Shown: positions 46,267 through 54,495 of the stretch, piece after piece
How the letters are laid out: the number at the start of each line of letters is the position of its first letter
Numbering within the stretch: the stretch's first letter is position 1
Origin: Bdellovibrio sp. UBA4095
Lineage (GTDB): Bacteria > Bdellovibrionota > Bdellovibrionia > Bdellovibrionales > Bdellovibrionaceae
NCBI GenBank assembly: GCA_002381805.1
Contig: DFXZ01000010.1
Coordinates: forward strand, 62,001 to 126,000
DNA length: 64,000 nt
Direction of reading: 5' to 3'
Position numbers and translations under genes: made by a program
The notes under the pieces: model-generated
What the model saw: only the letters and a program-made list of their open reading frames with translations
What the model was told of the DNA's origin: nothing
Databases searched by the model: none

Positions 46267-47883
46267 ATGAATCTGCAAGACCTTCATACTCAGCTCTATG
46301 ATGAGATTGTGACTCCAGATGCTGCTGAGTTCCTTATTGCTCTTCACGAGAAATTCGAAAATCTTCGTTGCCATCTTTTGATGAAGCGCAGGACTTACTC
46401 TCGCGAATGCACCGAATGTGATCCTCACTTTCATGAGTCCACACGAAGTATTCGAGAGGCCCACTGGAAAATTCCCGAGGCGCCCCGAGATATGCAGGAC
46501 CGCCGTGTAGAAATCACTGGCCCCGCAGAGCCTAAGATGATGATCAATGCACTAAACTCTGGCGCACAGGTTTTTATGGCCGACCTGGAAGACTCCCTGT
46601 CTCCAACCTGGCAAAATGTCCTGCACGGACAAGATGCCCTTAAGAAAGCAGTTCGTCGAGAGCTCAGCTATACCAATGAGCAGGGAAAGACCTATCGACT
46701 GAAAGAGAAACTGGCGACCTTGGTGATGCGCCCCCGCGGTCTTCACCTTGAGGAAGCACACTTTCAAATTCGTGGGCACTCCATTTCAGCCTCTCTGTTT
46801 GACTTCGGTCTCTACTTTTTTCACAACGCCCATGAGTTATTGAAGCGCAACTCTGGCCCTTATATTTACCTGCCCAAGCTTGAAAACCATGAGGAAGCAG
46901 CCTGGTGGCATGAAGTTTTCCTCTTTAGCGAAGATAGACTGCATATTCCACGTGGATCAGTTCGGGCAACCGTTCTGATTGAAACCATTACCGCCGCATT
47001 CGAGATGGACGAAATTCTTTTTTCGTTAGGAGAACACGCACTCGCCTTAAATGCGGGTCGCTGGGACTATATATTCAGTTTAATAAAAAACTTTCACGAG
47101 AAAAAAGACTTCATTCTGCCTGATCGTAATTTAGTCACCATGAATACGCCTTTTATGGAAGCCTATTGCCGACTGCTGGTACAGACTTGCCATCGTCGCG
47201 GGGCCCACGCCATTGGCGGAATGGCCGCCTTTATTCCCAACCGAAAAAACCCAGAGCTCAATGAAAATGCTTTAAGAAAGGTGTCAGCCGATAAAACCCG
47301 CGAAGCACACATGGGCTTCGACGGCACCTGGGTTGCTCATCCCGACTTGGTCCCGGTAGCGTTTGAGGAATTCAGCCAGTTCTTAGCGGTGGAACCTCAT
47401 CAAAAAAATGTTATCCCAGATGATCCCGTTCAAGCCGCAGATCTTTTGAAAATTCCGGCCGCGAAGGGCTTGATTTCCGAGATGGGGGTGCGAAGCAATA
47501 TCAACATCTGTCTGCGCTATCTCAACTTCTGGTTATCCGGAACGGGGGCTGCCGCTATTGACAACCTCATGGAGGATGCTGCCACGGCGGAGATCTCGCG
47601 CAGCCAGCTGTGGCAATGGCTGCACCATGAAGTCACTCTCAGCAACGGAGAAGTGTTCACCCCCGACAAATATCAAATACTCATGCAGGAAGAATTCACG
47701 AAACTTGTGGGCAGCGGAATGAAATATCTCGACCGAGCTGCAACTCTCTTGAACTTTCTGGTATTGGCTGAAGACTTCCCGCCATTTCTGACCACGTTTG
47801 CCTATGAAATTTTAAATGAAATCGAAACCAAAGGAGAGCCCCATGTCCAGCCAAGAAGCACAGTCACATCAGCTCGACTCTAA
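46267..47883 (+). CDS. aceB: Malate synthase A
   Basis: 538 residues, the usual length of malate synthase A (about 530). Typical stretches are ITGPAEPKMMINALNSGAQVFMADLEDSLSPTW, VMRPRGLHLEE and FEMDEILFSLGEHALALNAGRWDYIFSLIKNF. It condenses glyoxylate with acetyl-CoA to malate. A GGGAGG ribosome site precedes the ATG. Its 3' end overlaps aceA by 41 bases, so the two shunt enzymes are translationally coupled. Confidence 0.96.
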   Translation: MNLQDLHTQLYDEIVTPDAAEFLIALHEKFENLRCHLLMKRRTYSRECTECDPHFHESTRSIREAHWKIPEAPRDMQDRRVEITGPAEPKMMINALNSGAQVFMADLEDSLSPTWQNVLHGQDALKKAVRRELSYTNEQGKTYRLKEKLATLVMRPRGLHLEEAHFQIRGHSISASLFDFGLYFFHNAHELLKRNSGPYIYLPKLENHEEAAWWHEVFLFSEDRLHIPRGSVRATVLIETITAAFEMDEILFSLGEHALALNAGRWDYIFSLIKNFHEKKDFILPDRNLVTMNTPFMEAYCRLLVQTCHRRGAHAIGGMAAFIPNRKNPELNENALRKVSADKTREAHMGFDGTWVAHPDLVPVAFEEFSQFLAVEPHQKNVIPDDPVQAADLLKIPAAKGLISEMGVRSNINICLRYLNFWLSGTGAAAIDNLMEDAATAEISRSQLWQWLHHEVTLSNGEVFTPDKYQILMQEEFTKLVGSGMKYLDRAATLLNFLVLAEDFPPFLTTFAYEILNEIETKGEPHVQPRSTVTSARL

Positions 47884-49171
47884 ATGGAAAAATGATCCAC
47901 GTTGGTCGGGTGTCACTCGAAACTATTCATCTCTTGAAGTGATGAAGTTGCGAACCAGTGTTCCTGTAAAGTACACATTGGCCGAACTTGGTTCACAAAA
48001 ACTTTGGAAAGCTCTTAATAGTGGCTCCTATATCAACACCTTAGGCGCCATGACTGGCGGGCAAGCCGTTCAGATGGTCAAAGCGGGTTTACAGTCGATC
48101 TATGTCAGCGGCTGGCAAGTGGCAGCTGACGCGAACCTGTCGGGTCAAACTTATCCAGACCAAAGCTTATACCCCTCGAACAGCGTTCCCGCACTCGTTC
48201 GACGTATTAACAATGCTTTTCAAAGAGCCGATCAGATCGCCAATCAATCGGACAAAAACGAACTTGGCGACTCATGGTACGCCCCTATTGTCGCTGATGC
48301 CGAGGCTGGATTTGGCGGGCCCTTGCACGCCTTTGAATTAATGAAGGCGATGATCGAAGCCGGCGCCGCGGGTGTGCACTTTGAGGATCAACTGGCCGCT
48401 GAAAAAAAATGTGGCCACATGGCGGGAAAGGTTCTTATTCCCACTGCGAACTTTGTGAGAACTCTGCAGGCAGCTCGTTTGGCCGCCGACGTGTTAGACG
48501 TCCCGACTGTTATTGTTGCAAGAACCGATGCACTTAGTGCAAATTTGCTAACCTCGGATATCGACCCAGCGGATAGACCTTTTATGACAGGAAATCGAAC
48601 GCCTGAAGGATACTATGAAATTCGCGGAGGATTAGATTGTGTGATCGCTCGAGCAAAAGCCTATGCTCCTTGGGCCGACGTCCTTTGGTTCGAAACAGCA
48701 AAGCCAGACATGAAGGAAGCAGAACTATTCGCGCAGGAAATTCATAAAGAATTCCCCGGTAAAATTCTGGCGTACAACTGCTCTCCATCATTCAACTGGA
48801 AACTGCATCTGAACGATGCACAGATAGCGGAGTTTCAAGACAGGTTAGGTGCCCTTGGTTACAAATTTCAATTTATTACTTTGGCCGGCTGGCACGTGGT
48901 GAACTATCACTCGTTTGATCTCGCTCATCGTTATGCCGACGGTGGTATGTCAGCTTATGTTGAGCTGCAACAGCAGGAGTTTACGGCCGCCGACAAAGGC
49001 TACACAGCCGTGAAACATCAAGCCGAGGTAGGCACCGGATATTTTGACGAAGTTCTGAAAGTAGTGACTCAAGGACAGGCCTCGACGGGAGCCTTAAAAG
49101 GATCGACTGAGGAACAATTTAAAAAGATGCCTTCAGAGAAAGTGACGGTCAGTCGTTCGGCCCACCACTAG
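47843..49171 (+). CDS. aceA: Isocitrate lyase
   Basis: About 442 residues from the ATG at 47843 (AAAGGAGAG upstream; the frame extends earlier without reason). The active-site KKCGHM is intact, and ADAEAGFGG, TVIVARTDA and WFETAKPDM are present. It splits isocitrate to succinate and glyoxylate. With aceB it makes the glyoxylate bypass, useful for growth on acetyl units from prey lipids. The C-terminal flap is shorter than fungal enzymes and like E. coli. No kinase/phosphatase (aceK) follows. Confidence 0.97.
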   Translation: MSSQEAQSHQLDSKWKNDPRWSGVTRNYSSLEVMKLRTSVPVKYTLAELGSQKLWKALNSGSYINTLGAMTGGQAVQMVKAGLQSIYVSGWQVAADANLSGQTYPDQSLYPSNSVPALVRRINNAFQRADQIANQSDKNELGDSWYAPIVADAEAGFGGPLHAFELMKAMIEAGAAGVHFEDQLAAEKKCGHMAGKVLIPTANFVRTLQAARLAADVLDVPTVIVARTDALSANLLTSDIDPADRPFMTGNRTPEGYYEIRGGLDCVIARAKAYAPWADVLWFETAKPDMKEAELFAQEIHKEFPGKILAYNCSPSFNWKLHLNDAQIAEFQDRLGALGYKFQFITLAGWHVVNYHSFDLAHRYADGGMSAYVELQQQEFTAADKGYTAVKHQAEVGTGYFDEVLKVVTQGQASTGALKGSTEEQFKKMPSEKVTVSRSAHH

Positions 49172-49548
49172 TCCCAACTGACTTTACAAACGACTTCCTT
49201 TGGTTGACTCAAGTACACAAGAGGGAGTCGTAGTATTTGCGGATCTCGCAAACTCCACTGGCTGTGCATACGCAAGCCTTCACTAGTTTTGTGCAGCAAA
49301 TTCAGCACGGGCTCGGAATCGCTTTTCTGAATCCAAAACAAATAGTCACTATCTCCGATAACGATATTGGAACTTTCTTTTCGGTCGGGCTGATACGATA
49401 GCTTTTGATCTGTTTGCGCACTCAAAACCTCTTGTGAACCATTACGAATGACGACACCTTGAGTGTCGCATTCATAAGAAGGACCTGCCCAAGCCAGGGT
49501 GTTAAAAAGGTAGACACACGCCAAAAGTGGCAGTTTAAATGGGTTCAT
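49168..49548 (-). CDS. Small secreted protein, unknown function
   Basis: 126 residues from the ATG at 49548 (AAAGGAGC upstream), giving a signal peptide MNPFKLPLLACVYLFNTLAWA. The mature part is about 105 residues, has two Cys (YECDT, VVCKVS) near the ends and looks beta-rich. Overlaps the aceA stop by four bases in the opposite direction. No family recognised. Confidence 0.6.
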   Translation of the reverse strand: MNPFKLPLLACVYLFNTLAWAGPSYECDTQGVVIRNGSQEVLSAQTDQKLSYQPDRKESSNIVIGDSDYLFWIQKSDSEPVLNLLHKTSEGLRMHSQWSLRDPQILRLPLVYLSQPKEVVCKVSWD

Positions 49549-49660
49549 ATATCGGCTCCTTTGCAAATGAGCGCTTCTTGGCCATTTGGGGAACAACTGA
49601 TGCACATCCTGCTCCAAGAACCAGGTTGCCAAGTCAACGAAATGTGATAAAGAAGAGCCC

Positions 49661-50143
49661 ATGAAAAAGACCTTAGTGATCGTTTTTTTGCTTATAACTT
49701 CGATCCGCAGTCACGCGGCGGTCCTGCATTTCTTTAGCAATCCTCAAGTGCCTCAACCACTGTTTCACGTGACTCTAGAGTACAAAGATTTTGTCTACGA
49801 AGCTGATACTCGCGCGGGCGGACGTCGCCTTCATATCAATCAGGTTGCGAAAAAAGGTCATTACCAAATTCTGATTCCAGATTCTCTGGTGGACGAAGCT
49901 GCCCTATTCAGCCAACTTGGGATGCCATTTGATTACAAATTCATCTGGGGAAATGACAAAACTTATTGCTCTGAACTTGTCGGCATTGCACTTGGAATAG
50001 AACCAAAACCCATGTCCTTTGCCGGCACTCATTATTTAGAATATTATCCCGAATGGATTCATAGAAATGATCCGGGTCTTTCACCTGATGATATCTACCA
50101 GTTCGGAGTGACACACGGACAACTACTTCCGCAGCATCCGTAG
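49661..50143 (+). CDS. YiiX/YaeF-type permuted NlpC/P60-like papain fold
   Basis: 160 residues with a signal peptide (SHA-AV). The sequence FHVTLEYKDFVYEADT brings the His strand first and YCSELVGIALGI the Cys helix later, the order of the circularly permuted YiiX/YaeF cysteine peptidase group. Function of those enzymes is poorly known (lipid or peptide hydrolysis). Single gene, divergent from the small secreted protein. Confidence 0.75.
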   Translation: MKKTLVIVFLLITSIRSHAAVLHFFSNPQVPQPLFHVTLEYKDFVYEADTRAGGRRLHINQVAKKGHYQILIPDSLVDEAALFSQLGMPFDYKFIWGNDKTYCSELVGIALGIEPKPMSFAGTHYLEYYPEWIHRNDPGLSPDDIYQFGVTHGQLLPQHP

Positions 50144-50154
50144 AACCTTATTTT

Positions 50155-50430
50155 TTAGCGAAGAACAATACCTGCTTCTTCTTTATGTCTTTCAAACCAT
50201 CGACTAACGTATGGACAAGTCGGGATGACCTTAATACCTTCGGACTTTGCATATTTCAAAGCTTCGCGCACAAGGTGATCTGCGATGTTCTTCCCACGAG
50301 ACTCCACGGGGACCTCCACCGAAAAAATGTCCATGGAGTTTTGCGGACCTCGGCGATAAAAAAGATGAGCTTCTCCTCCATCAACCATCGTCCAAAACTT
50401 CTCTCCGGGTGCATGCTCGATTTTTGACAT
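50155..50430 (-). CDS. Small GNAT-family N-acetyltransferase (YjdJ-like)
   Basis: 91 residues from the ATG at 50430 with AAGGAG upstream (GTG at 50439 possible). The pattern EVPVESRGKNIADHLVREALKYAKSEGIKVIPTCPYVSRWFERH is that of the short GNAT group (Gcn5-like with VIP-CP-V). It binds acetyl-CoA; substrate unknown. Starts a minus-strand unit at the left edge of the structured gap described next. Confidence 0.85.
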   Translation of the reverse strand: MSKIEHAPGEKFWTMVDGGEAHLFYRRGPQNSMDIFSVEVPVESRGKNIADHLVREALKYAKSEGIKVIPTCPYVSRWFERHKEEAGIVLR

Positions 50431-50848
50431 ATCAATCACTCCTTAAAGGATGAACTTCACTTTATATTTCCCTAAGAGTTCGGCAAACTCAAGCCAGGAA
50501 CAGCAAATCAATCTTCCATATTGACAGCCCACAATAGGAGTGGAACCCCCCAGGTAATTTGCAACCCTGCGAAAAAATATTTAACTGAGCCCGTCGCGGA
50601 AAAGCAGCCTATGGCATTCAGAAATTTACTGATTTCAAAGGGAGTGGTCCGTGGCTGAAGACTTCCACAACGCCGACTCCGGCATCGCAACTTGAAAAGA
50701 CCAGTATACCACTTGGGAATTTTTCGCAGCTCAAAACAAACAAGCGCCGAAAGCGACACCTCACCCAGAGTCAATATCGAGAAACACTTGATCACTTTGA
50801 GAAAACATCATCAAATGAACCGAGAAATTTCCTAAAAGTGAGGCTACT
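50431..50848. other. Unexplained intergenic region with hairpins and an initiator-less open frame
   Basis: 418 bases without an assigned gene. Two hairpins are visible: GAAAT / ATTTC (50621-50636) and a two-part stem GGAGT...ACTCC with inner GTGG / CCAC (50641-50680). A plus-strand frame 50589-50852 runs for 87 codons (ARRGKAAYGIQKFTDF...FLKVRLL) with a stop overlapping the next gene's ATG as ATGA. It has no ATG, GTG or TTG start upstream of its middle. It may be a decayed gene or a structured element. Confidence 0.5.
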
Positions 50849-51460
50849 ATGATCAAGATTTATGGTTCACCCGCAAGCAGCGCCGGTCGCTGCTATTGGA
50901 TGCTCGAAGAACTGTCTTTACCCTACGAGCAAATGCCTCTAAGCCTAAAAGATCGTGAGCACAAAAGTGCCGCTTACTTAGAACTCAATCCCAACGGCAA
51001 AATACCCACCATGATCGATGGCGACTATGTTCTGTGGGAATCAATGGCAATTACATACTATCTCGCAAAAAAAAGTCAGAGCTCCCTGGCAGCAAAGAAT
51101 CTAGAGGAAGAAGGACATATCATGAAATGGAACCTCTGGGCTCTTGCCGAATTGCAAAAGCCTACGATCGACTGGTTCATTCAGGAAAACTTTGTACCTG
51201 CAGAACGCCGAGATCACAAGGTGATCGATACTGCGAAAGAAAAACTGCCGGCCCTGTTACAAGCTTTAGACGTGAGCTTAAAAAATCAAAGCTACCTTGT
51301 CGGCAGTCGCTTCACAGTAGCTGATCTGAATGTGGCTTCAGTCGTCGGTCTTTTGTTGGGTCTTCGTTACGATCTGTCTTCATATGGCGAGGTGACTCGC
51401 TGGATGAATCAGATTAAGGATCGTCCTGCCTTCCAAAAAATGTTAAGTATGAGAAAATAA
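50849..51460 (+). CDS. Glutathione S-transferase family protein
   Basis: 203 residues. The thioredoxin-like N-domain shows YGSPASSAGRCYWMLEEL (Ser/Tyr position for thiol activation), NPNGKIPTMIDGDYVLWESMAI (the ES motif that binds glutathione). The all-helical C-domain has SYLVGSRFTVADLNVAS. It probably conjugates or reduces electrophiles with glutathione. It stands first in the redox island, converging on the TauE/SafE gene. Confidence 0.88.
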   Translation: MIKIYGSPASSAGRCYWMLEELSLPYEQMPLSLKDREHKSAAYLELNPNGKIPTMIDGDYVLWESMAITYYLAKKSQSSLAAKNLEEEGHIMKWNLWALAELQKPTIDWFIQENFVPAERRDHKVIDTAKEKLPALLQALDVSLKNQSYLVGSRFTVADLNVASVVGLLLGLRYDLSSYGEVTRWMNQIKDRPAFQKMLSMRK

Positions 51461-51467
51461 GAATTGC

Positions 51468-51500
51468 CCCTAAGCTGGCTATTAGCGCCCCAGCTTAGGG
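51468..51500. terminator. Hairpin between convergent GST and TauE/SafE genes
   Basis: A 11-bp inverted repeat CCCTAAGCTGG / CCAGCTTAGGG with an 11-base loop, in a gap of 48 bases. The T-tract is weak on both strands, so termination may be partial. Confidence 0.65.
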
Positions 51501-51508
51501 TTACAAAA

Positions 51509-52306
51509 TTAGAACTTGCGAAGCTGGTCTACTAATACAAACAAGCCCATGACTAAGACGAAGTACCCAAAACCTTTCTTTAAAGATTGATCAGATACTT
51601 TTTTGGAAAGTGCCACTCCAATAAATAGACCCAGAGCCGCAATTCCAGAAAGTGTCAGCAGTAGCTGCCAGTCGATTCCGACTTGATGCTGAAAGTCCCC
51701 AACAAAGCCCAGCAATGATTTGACTGCAATGATAAAGAGCGAAGTGCCCACCGCAATTTTCATCGGCAAACCGACCAGAACCACAAGCGCCGGAATAACT
51801 AGAAACCCGCCTCCAGCTCCCACGAAACCAGTAATTCCTCCAACAATGAGCCCCTCAAAAGCAATCAAAGTCATCCGAGTTCCAAGTGAAAGTTGGCTCT
51901 TTTCTTTCTTGGGTTCACGCTTCACAACCATCGACACTGAAGCCGCAACCATTAGCACTGCAAAGACCATCATAATCAGCAAAGCTTTAGAAAACTCGAT
52001 CGGACCCAAACTCATTTGCTCTGGCAGACTGGGAACCACATAAGCTCTTGTGAGATAAACACCGACAAAACTTGGGACCGCGAATAGCGTCCCCATCTTT
52101 AGATCTACTTCCCCTTTTTTTAAATAGAATATGCCGCCAATAAGCGAGGTGAGGCCGACGATAAAAAGGGAATACGCTGTGGCCATCACAGGATTGATCT
52201 TAAACAGGTACACCAATATTGGAACCGTAAGAATGGAGCCACCGCCACCAATCATTCCCAAAGACAAGCCCATTAGAATCGCTGCAAAATAGCCAAACAG
52301 CTCCAT
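51509..52306 (-). CDS. TauE/SafE-family sulfur-anion exporter
   Basis: 265 residues and about eight membrane segments with the family Gly-rich pairs (LGMIGGGGSILTVPIL and TGFVGAGGGFLVIPALV). TauE/SafE proteins export sulfite, sulfoacetate and related anions. It is the last gene of the minus-strand operon rhodanese - YeeE/YedE - YedE-like - TauE, which suggests removal of sulfite made by persulfide oxidation. Confidence 0.88.
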   Translation of the reverse strand: MELFGYFAAILMGLSLGMIGGGGSILTVPILVYLFKINPVMATAYSLFIVGLTSLIGGIFYLKKGEVDLKMGTLFAVPSFVGVYLTRAYVVPSLPEQMSLGPIEFSKALLIMMVFAVLMVAASVSMVVKREPKKEKSQLSLGTRMTLIAFEGLIVGGITGFVGAGGGFLVIPALVVLVGLPMKIAVGTSLFIIAVKSLLGFVGDFQHQVGIDWQLLLTLSGIAALGLFIGVALSKKVSDQSLKKGFGYFVLVMGLFVLVDQLRKF

Positions 52307-52311
52307 AAATC

Positions 52312-52752
52312 CTACTTTCGTTGAAAGGTCTTATCGTAAAAGCGAAATGCGAACATGCCCGCCAACATAGCTATCACAAAAACCACCGCAGTCACTTGAC
52401 CTGCACCCACAGAAGCGATGCCAGGACCTGGACAGTAACCGCCCAATCCCCAACCCAATCCAAACAAGGCGCTACCTATGATCAGGGGTTTTGTGATTTC
52501 TTTTGATTGCGGAACATGCCACTGAGTATCCAAGAGTGGACTCTTTCTGCCGCGGATAAACCGATAACTCAAGGTGTGAACTATCAGCGCTCCGCCCATG
52601 ACGAACATTAACGACGGATCCCAACCAGGTCCGATCTCAAGAAAGCGAATCACTTTTTCAGGCTGAGTCATACCTGAAATTCCCATGCCAATGGCAAAAA
52701 GTAATCCGACAAGAAAGGCCACTAGTGTTTGCATCTGAGCGTATTTTTTCAT
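52312..52752 (-). CDS. YeeE/YedE (DUF6691) half-transporter
   Basis: About 146 residues from the ATG at 52752, giving MKKYAQMQTLVAFLVGLLFAIGMGISGMTQPEKVIRFL; GGGGTGTG upstream. Four membrane segments. The motif GLGWGLGGYCPGPGIASVGAGQ has the Cys typical of these thiosulfate/sulfane transporters. It starts one base after the stop of the partner gene. Two half-size YeeE/YedE proteins as here are thought to pair (PmpA/PmpB-like). Confidence 0.85.
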   Translation of the reverse strand: MKKYAQMQTLVAFLVGLLFAIGMGISGMTQPEKVIRFLEIGPGWDPSLMFVMGGALIVHTLSYRFIRGRKSPLLDTQWHVPQSKEITKPLIIGSALFGLGWGLGGYCPGPGIASVGAGQVTAVVFVIAMLAGMFAFRFYDKTFQRK

Positions 52753-52753
52753 A

Positions 52754-53176
52754 TCACACCCCAAAAATGTATTTAAGGCCCGTCGCCGCAACAACGCCGA
52801 CCGCCATAAAAGTTAAAGTCGCAAGCAAAGAGCGAATCGAAAATCTCGCCAGACCACAGACTCCGTGTCCGCTGGTACACCCGCTGCCCATTAAGGTTCC
52901 GAATCCAACTATAAAGCCGGCCAATATTACCATCCCAAACGATCTTCCAGATTCATTTACAAAAAGATCGGGTCTGACAGAACCCAGAATAATCCCACCC
53001 AGGATCAATCCACCAAGAAAGGCTCCTCTCCAAAGTCCATCTTTTATAGGTGACTTTAAGAAACCGTTCATGATTCCACTAATCCCAGTCACGCGGCCAT
53101 TGAAAACAAGCATCAGCGAAGCCGCCAAACCGATAAGCGATCCACCTAGTAGAGCCAGAGTAATGCTTTCCATCAT
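52754..53176 (-). CDS. YeeE/YedE half-transporter with Cys motif
   Basis: 140 residues, four membrane segments, with GSLIGLAASLMLVFNGRVTGISGIM and the sulfur-binding segment GSGCTSGHGVCGLARFS (two Cys). It forms the first half of the pair with the gene at 52312. In Serratia and Xylella/Agrobacterium such pairs carry sulfur compounds next to rhodanese and Blh. Its start overlaps the rhodanese stop by four bases. Confidence 0.9.
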   Translation of the reverse strand: MMESITLALLGGSLIGLAASLMLVFNGRVTGISGIMNGFLKSPIKDGLWRGAFLGGLILGGIILGSVRPDLFVNESGRSFGMVILAGFIVGFGTLMGSGCTSGHGVCGLARFSIRSLLATLTFMAVGVVAATGLKYIFGV

Positions 53177-53496
53177 TTTGTCGTTCCTTTCTCAACAGGG
53201 TAACCAAGTTCATTCCATCTCAACATTCCACCCACCAGATTGTAGCATCTGTTAAAACCTAACTCCTCGGCAAGCAATGTCGCTTGGCCGGAACGAGCCC
53301 CACTGCGGCAAACAAAAATAATTCGCTGATCCGCAGTCAGCTTTTTAAAGAAATCCATCAGGTCGGGTCCCAACGGGACCAATTCCGACTTCTCGATATG
53401 TCCAAGCTCACCTACCCATTCCTCGGGAGTTCTGACATCAATCAATCGAACTGGGCCCAGCCCTTTTTTTAACTCTTCGCATGTTATCTCGCGCAT
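53173..53496 (-). CDS. Single-domain rhodanese (sulfurtransferase)
   Basis: 107 residues: VRLIDVRTPEEWVGELGHIEKSELVPLG, then the active-site Cys loop VCRSGARSGQA and NLVGGMLRWNELGYPV. It transfers sulfane sulfur, e.g. thiosulfate to thiols, or works with a persulfide dioxygenase. It is cytoplasmic (no signal) and the first gene of the sulfur operon, reading away from the 18-bp palindrome. Confidence 0.95.
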   Translation of the reverse strand: MREITCEELKKGLGPVRLIDVRTPEEWVGELGHIEKSELVPLGPDLMDFFKKLTADQRIIFVCRSGARSGQATLLAEELGFNRCYNLVGGMLRWNELGYPVEKGTTK

Positions 53497-53532
53497 AGTC
53501 TTCCTCGCTTGTGTTTAACTTCAGATGTTTCT

Positions 53533-53538
53533 ATCCTA
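53533..53538 (-). promoter_or_regulatory. Inferred -10 box of the rhodanese operon
   Basis: TAGGAT in minus orientation (four of six matches to TATAAT). If it occupies -12 to -7, transcription starts near 53526 and the palindrome centre is at about -41.5. Inferred from sequence alone. Confidence 0.45.
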
Positions 53539-53558
53539 AGACAACTGCGATCTGAGTA

Positions 53559-53576
53559 TTATGTCCTGGGACATAA
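53559..53576. promoter_or_regulatory. Perfect 18-bp palindrome, candidate Crp/Fnr-family operator
   Basis: TTATGTCCTGGGACATAA: two 8-base arms around a 2-base centre, perfect. It lies between divergent rhodanese and metallo-hydrolase promoters. The arm (TTATGTCC) differs from classic FNR (TTGAT) and CRP (TGTGA) half-sites. The neighbouring Crp/Fnr regulator (54481) has a recognition helix without the FNR E--SR pattern, which is consistent with a different operator. Confidence 0.72.
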
Positions 53577-53596
53577 CTGTTCTTTTTTAGGAAGGT

Positions 53597-53602
53597 TATG
53601 AT
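53597..53602 (+). promoter_or_regulatory. Inferred -10 box of the metallo-hydrolase gene
   Basis: TATGAT (five of six matches). Placed at -12 to -7 it predicts a start near 53609, again putting the palindrome centre at about -41.5, with no good -35 box, as expected of class II activation. Confidence 0.5.
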
Positions 53603-53637
53603 GAACCCATACTCTAGCACTTAAAGAGGGAGCGAAC

Positions 53638-54495
53638 ATGAAACTACAAATTCAGCATTTTTTCGATCCAGCAACTTCAACCTTAACTTATGTGGTGGCA
53701 GATCAGCAGACACGCGACGCCGTCATAATTGATCCAGTTTGGGACTACGATCCCGCATCAGGTAAAATGTCCACCGATTCGATGCAGCCCGTGCTCGCTT
53801 TTATTCAGGAGCACAAACTGAATCCTCATTATGTTTTGGAGACTCATGCCCATGCGGATCACTTGTCGAGCTCTCAGCTCTTTAAGAATTACTTTCCGCA
53901 GATCAAAATCGCAATTGGCGAACGCATCGTCGAAGTTCAAAAAATCTTTAAAGATGTATTTAACATGAAGGGCTTGGAACCAACCGGTTGCGAATTTGAT
54001 TTACTGCTAAAGGACGGTCAAGAATTGCAAGCCGGCTCTTTAAAAATTAAAACAATTTTTACTCCTGGGCACACGCCAGCCTGCGCTTCTTACCTCATTG
54101 AAGACGCTCTTTTTGCAGGGGACGCCATCTTTATGCCTGACTACGGAACTGGCCGATGTGACTTCCCGGCAGGGAGTGCTGAGGATCTTTATGACTCAGT
54201 CAAAAATAAGATTTATGCACTTCCTGATAAGACGCGAATTTTTGTAGGACACGATTACCAACCCCACGGGCGTTCTCTTGAGTTTCAAACCACAGTTGGA
54301 GAGGAGAAAAAAACCAATATCCAACTTAAGGAAACCACAACTCGAGAGGATTTTATCCGCTTTCGCAAAGAAAGAGATGCTACCTTAGCAGCTCCGAAAC
54401 TGCTCTTGCCGAGTATTCAAGTCAATATTCGAGCAGGACATTTGCCCGAGGCGGAGGATAATGGGCAACGCTATCTGAAGCTACCCTTGAGATAG
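53638..54495 (+). CDS. Persulfide-dioxygenase-like metallo-beta-lactamase-fold hydrolase (Blh/ETHE1 group)
   Basis: 285 residues. Metal motif HAHADH (near residue 70), TPGHTPACASYLIEDALFAGDAIFMPDYG with Asp and His ligands, and FVGHDYQPHGR. The region TGRCDFPAGSAEDLYDSV is typical of ETHE1/Blh persulfide dioxygenases, which oxidise glutathione persulfide to sulfite. Divergent from the rhodanese operon and convergent with the Crp/Fnr gene (15-base overlap). A GAGGGAGCG ribosome site precedes the ATG. Confidence 0.9.
   Translation: MKLQIQHFFDPATSTLTYVVADQQTRDAVIIDPVWDYDPASGKMSTDSMQPVLAFIQEHKLNPHYVLETHAHADHLSSSQLFKNYFPQIKIAIGERIVEVQKIFKDVFNMKGLEPTGCEFDLLLKDGQELQAGSLKIKTIFTPGHTPACASYLIEDALFAGDAIFMPDYGTGRCDFPAGSAEDLYDSVKNKIYALPDKTRIFVGHDYQPHGRSLEFQTTVGEEKKTNIQLKETTTREDFIRFRKERDATLAAPKLLLPSIQVNIRAGHLPEAEDNGQRYLKLPLR

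Noticed and set aside
50508..50795. 95-codon minus-strand frame in the GST upstream gap
   Set aside because: Lies opposite the hairpin region and the plus frame at 50589; composition rich in Arg/Leu/Cys like a shadow frame. No ribosome site found.
52725..53255. 176-codon plus frame over the YeeE/YedE and rhodanese genes
   Set aside because: Pro/Ile/Thr-rich antisense of membrane proteins; the minus genes have clear motifs.
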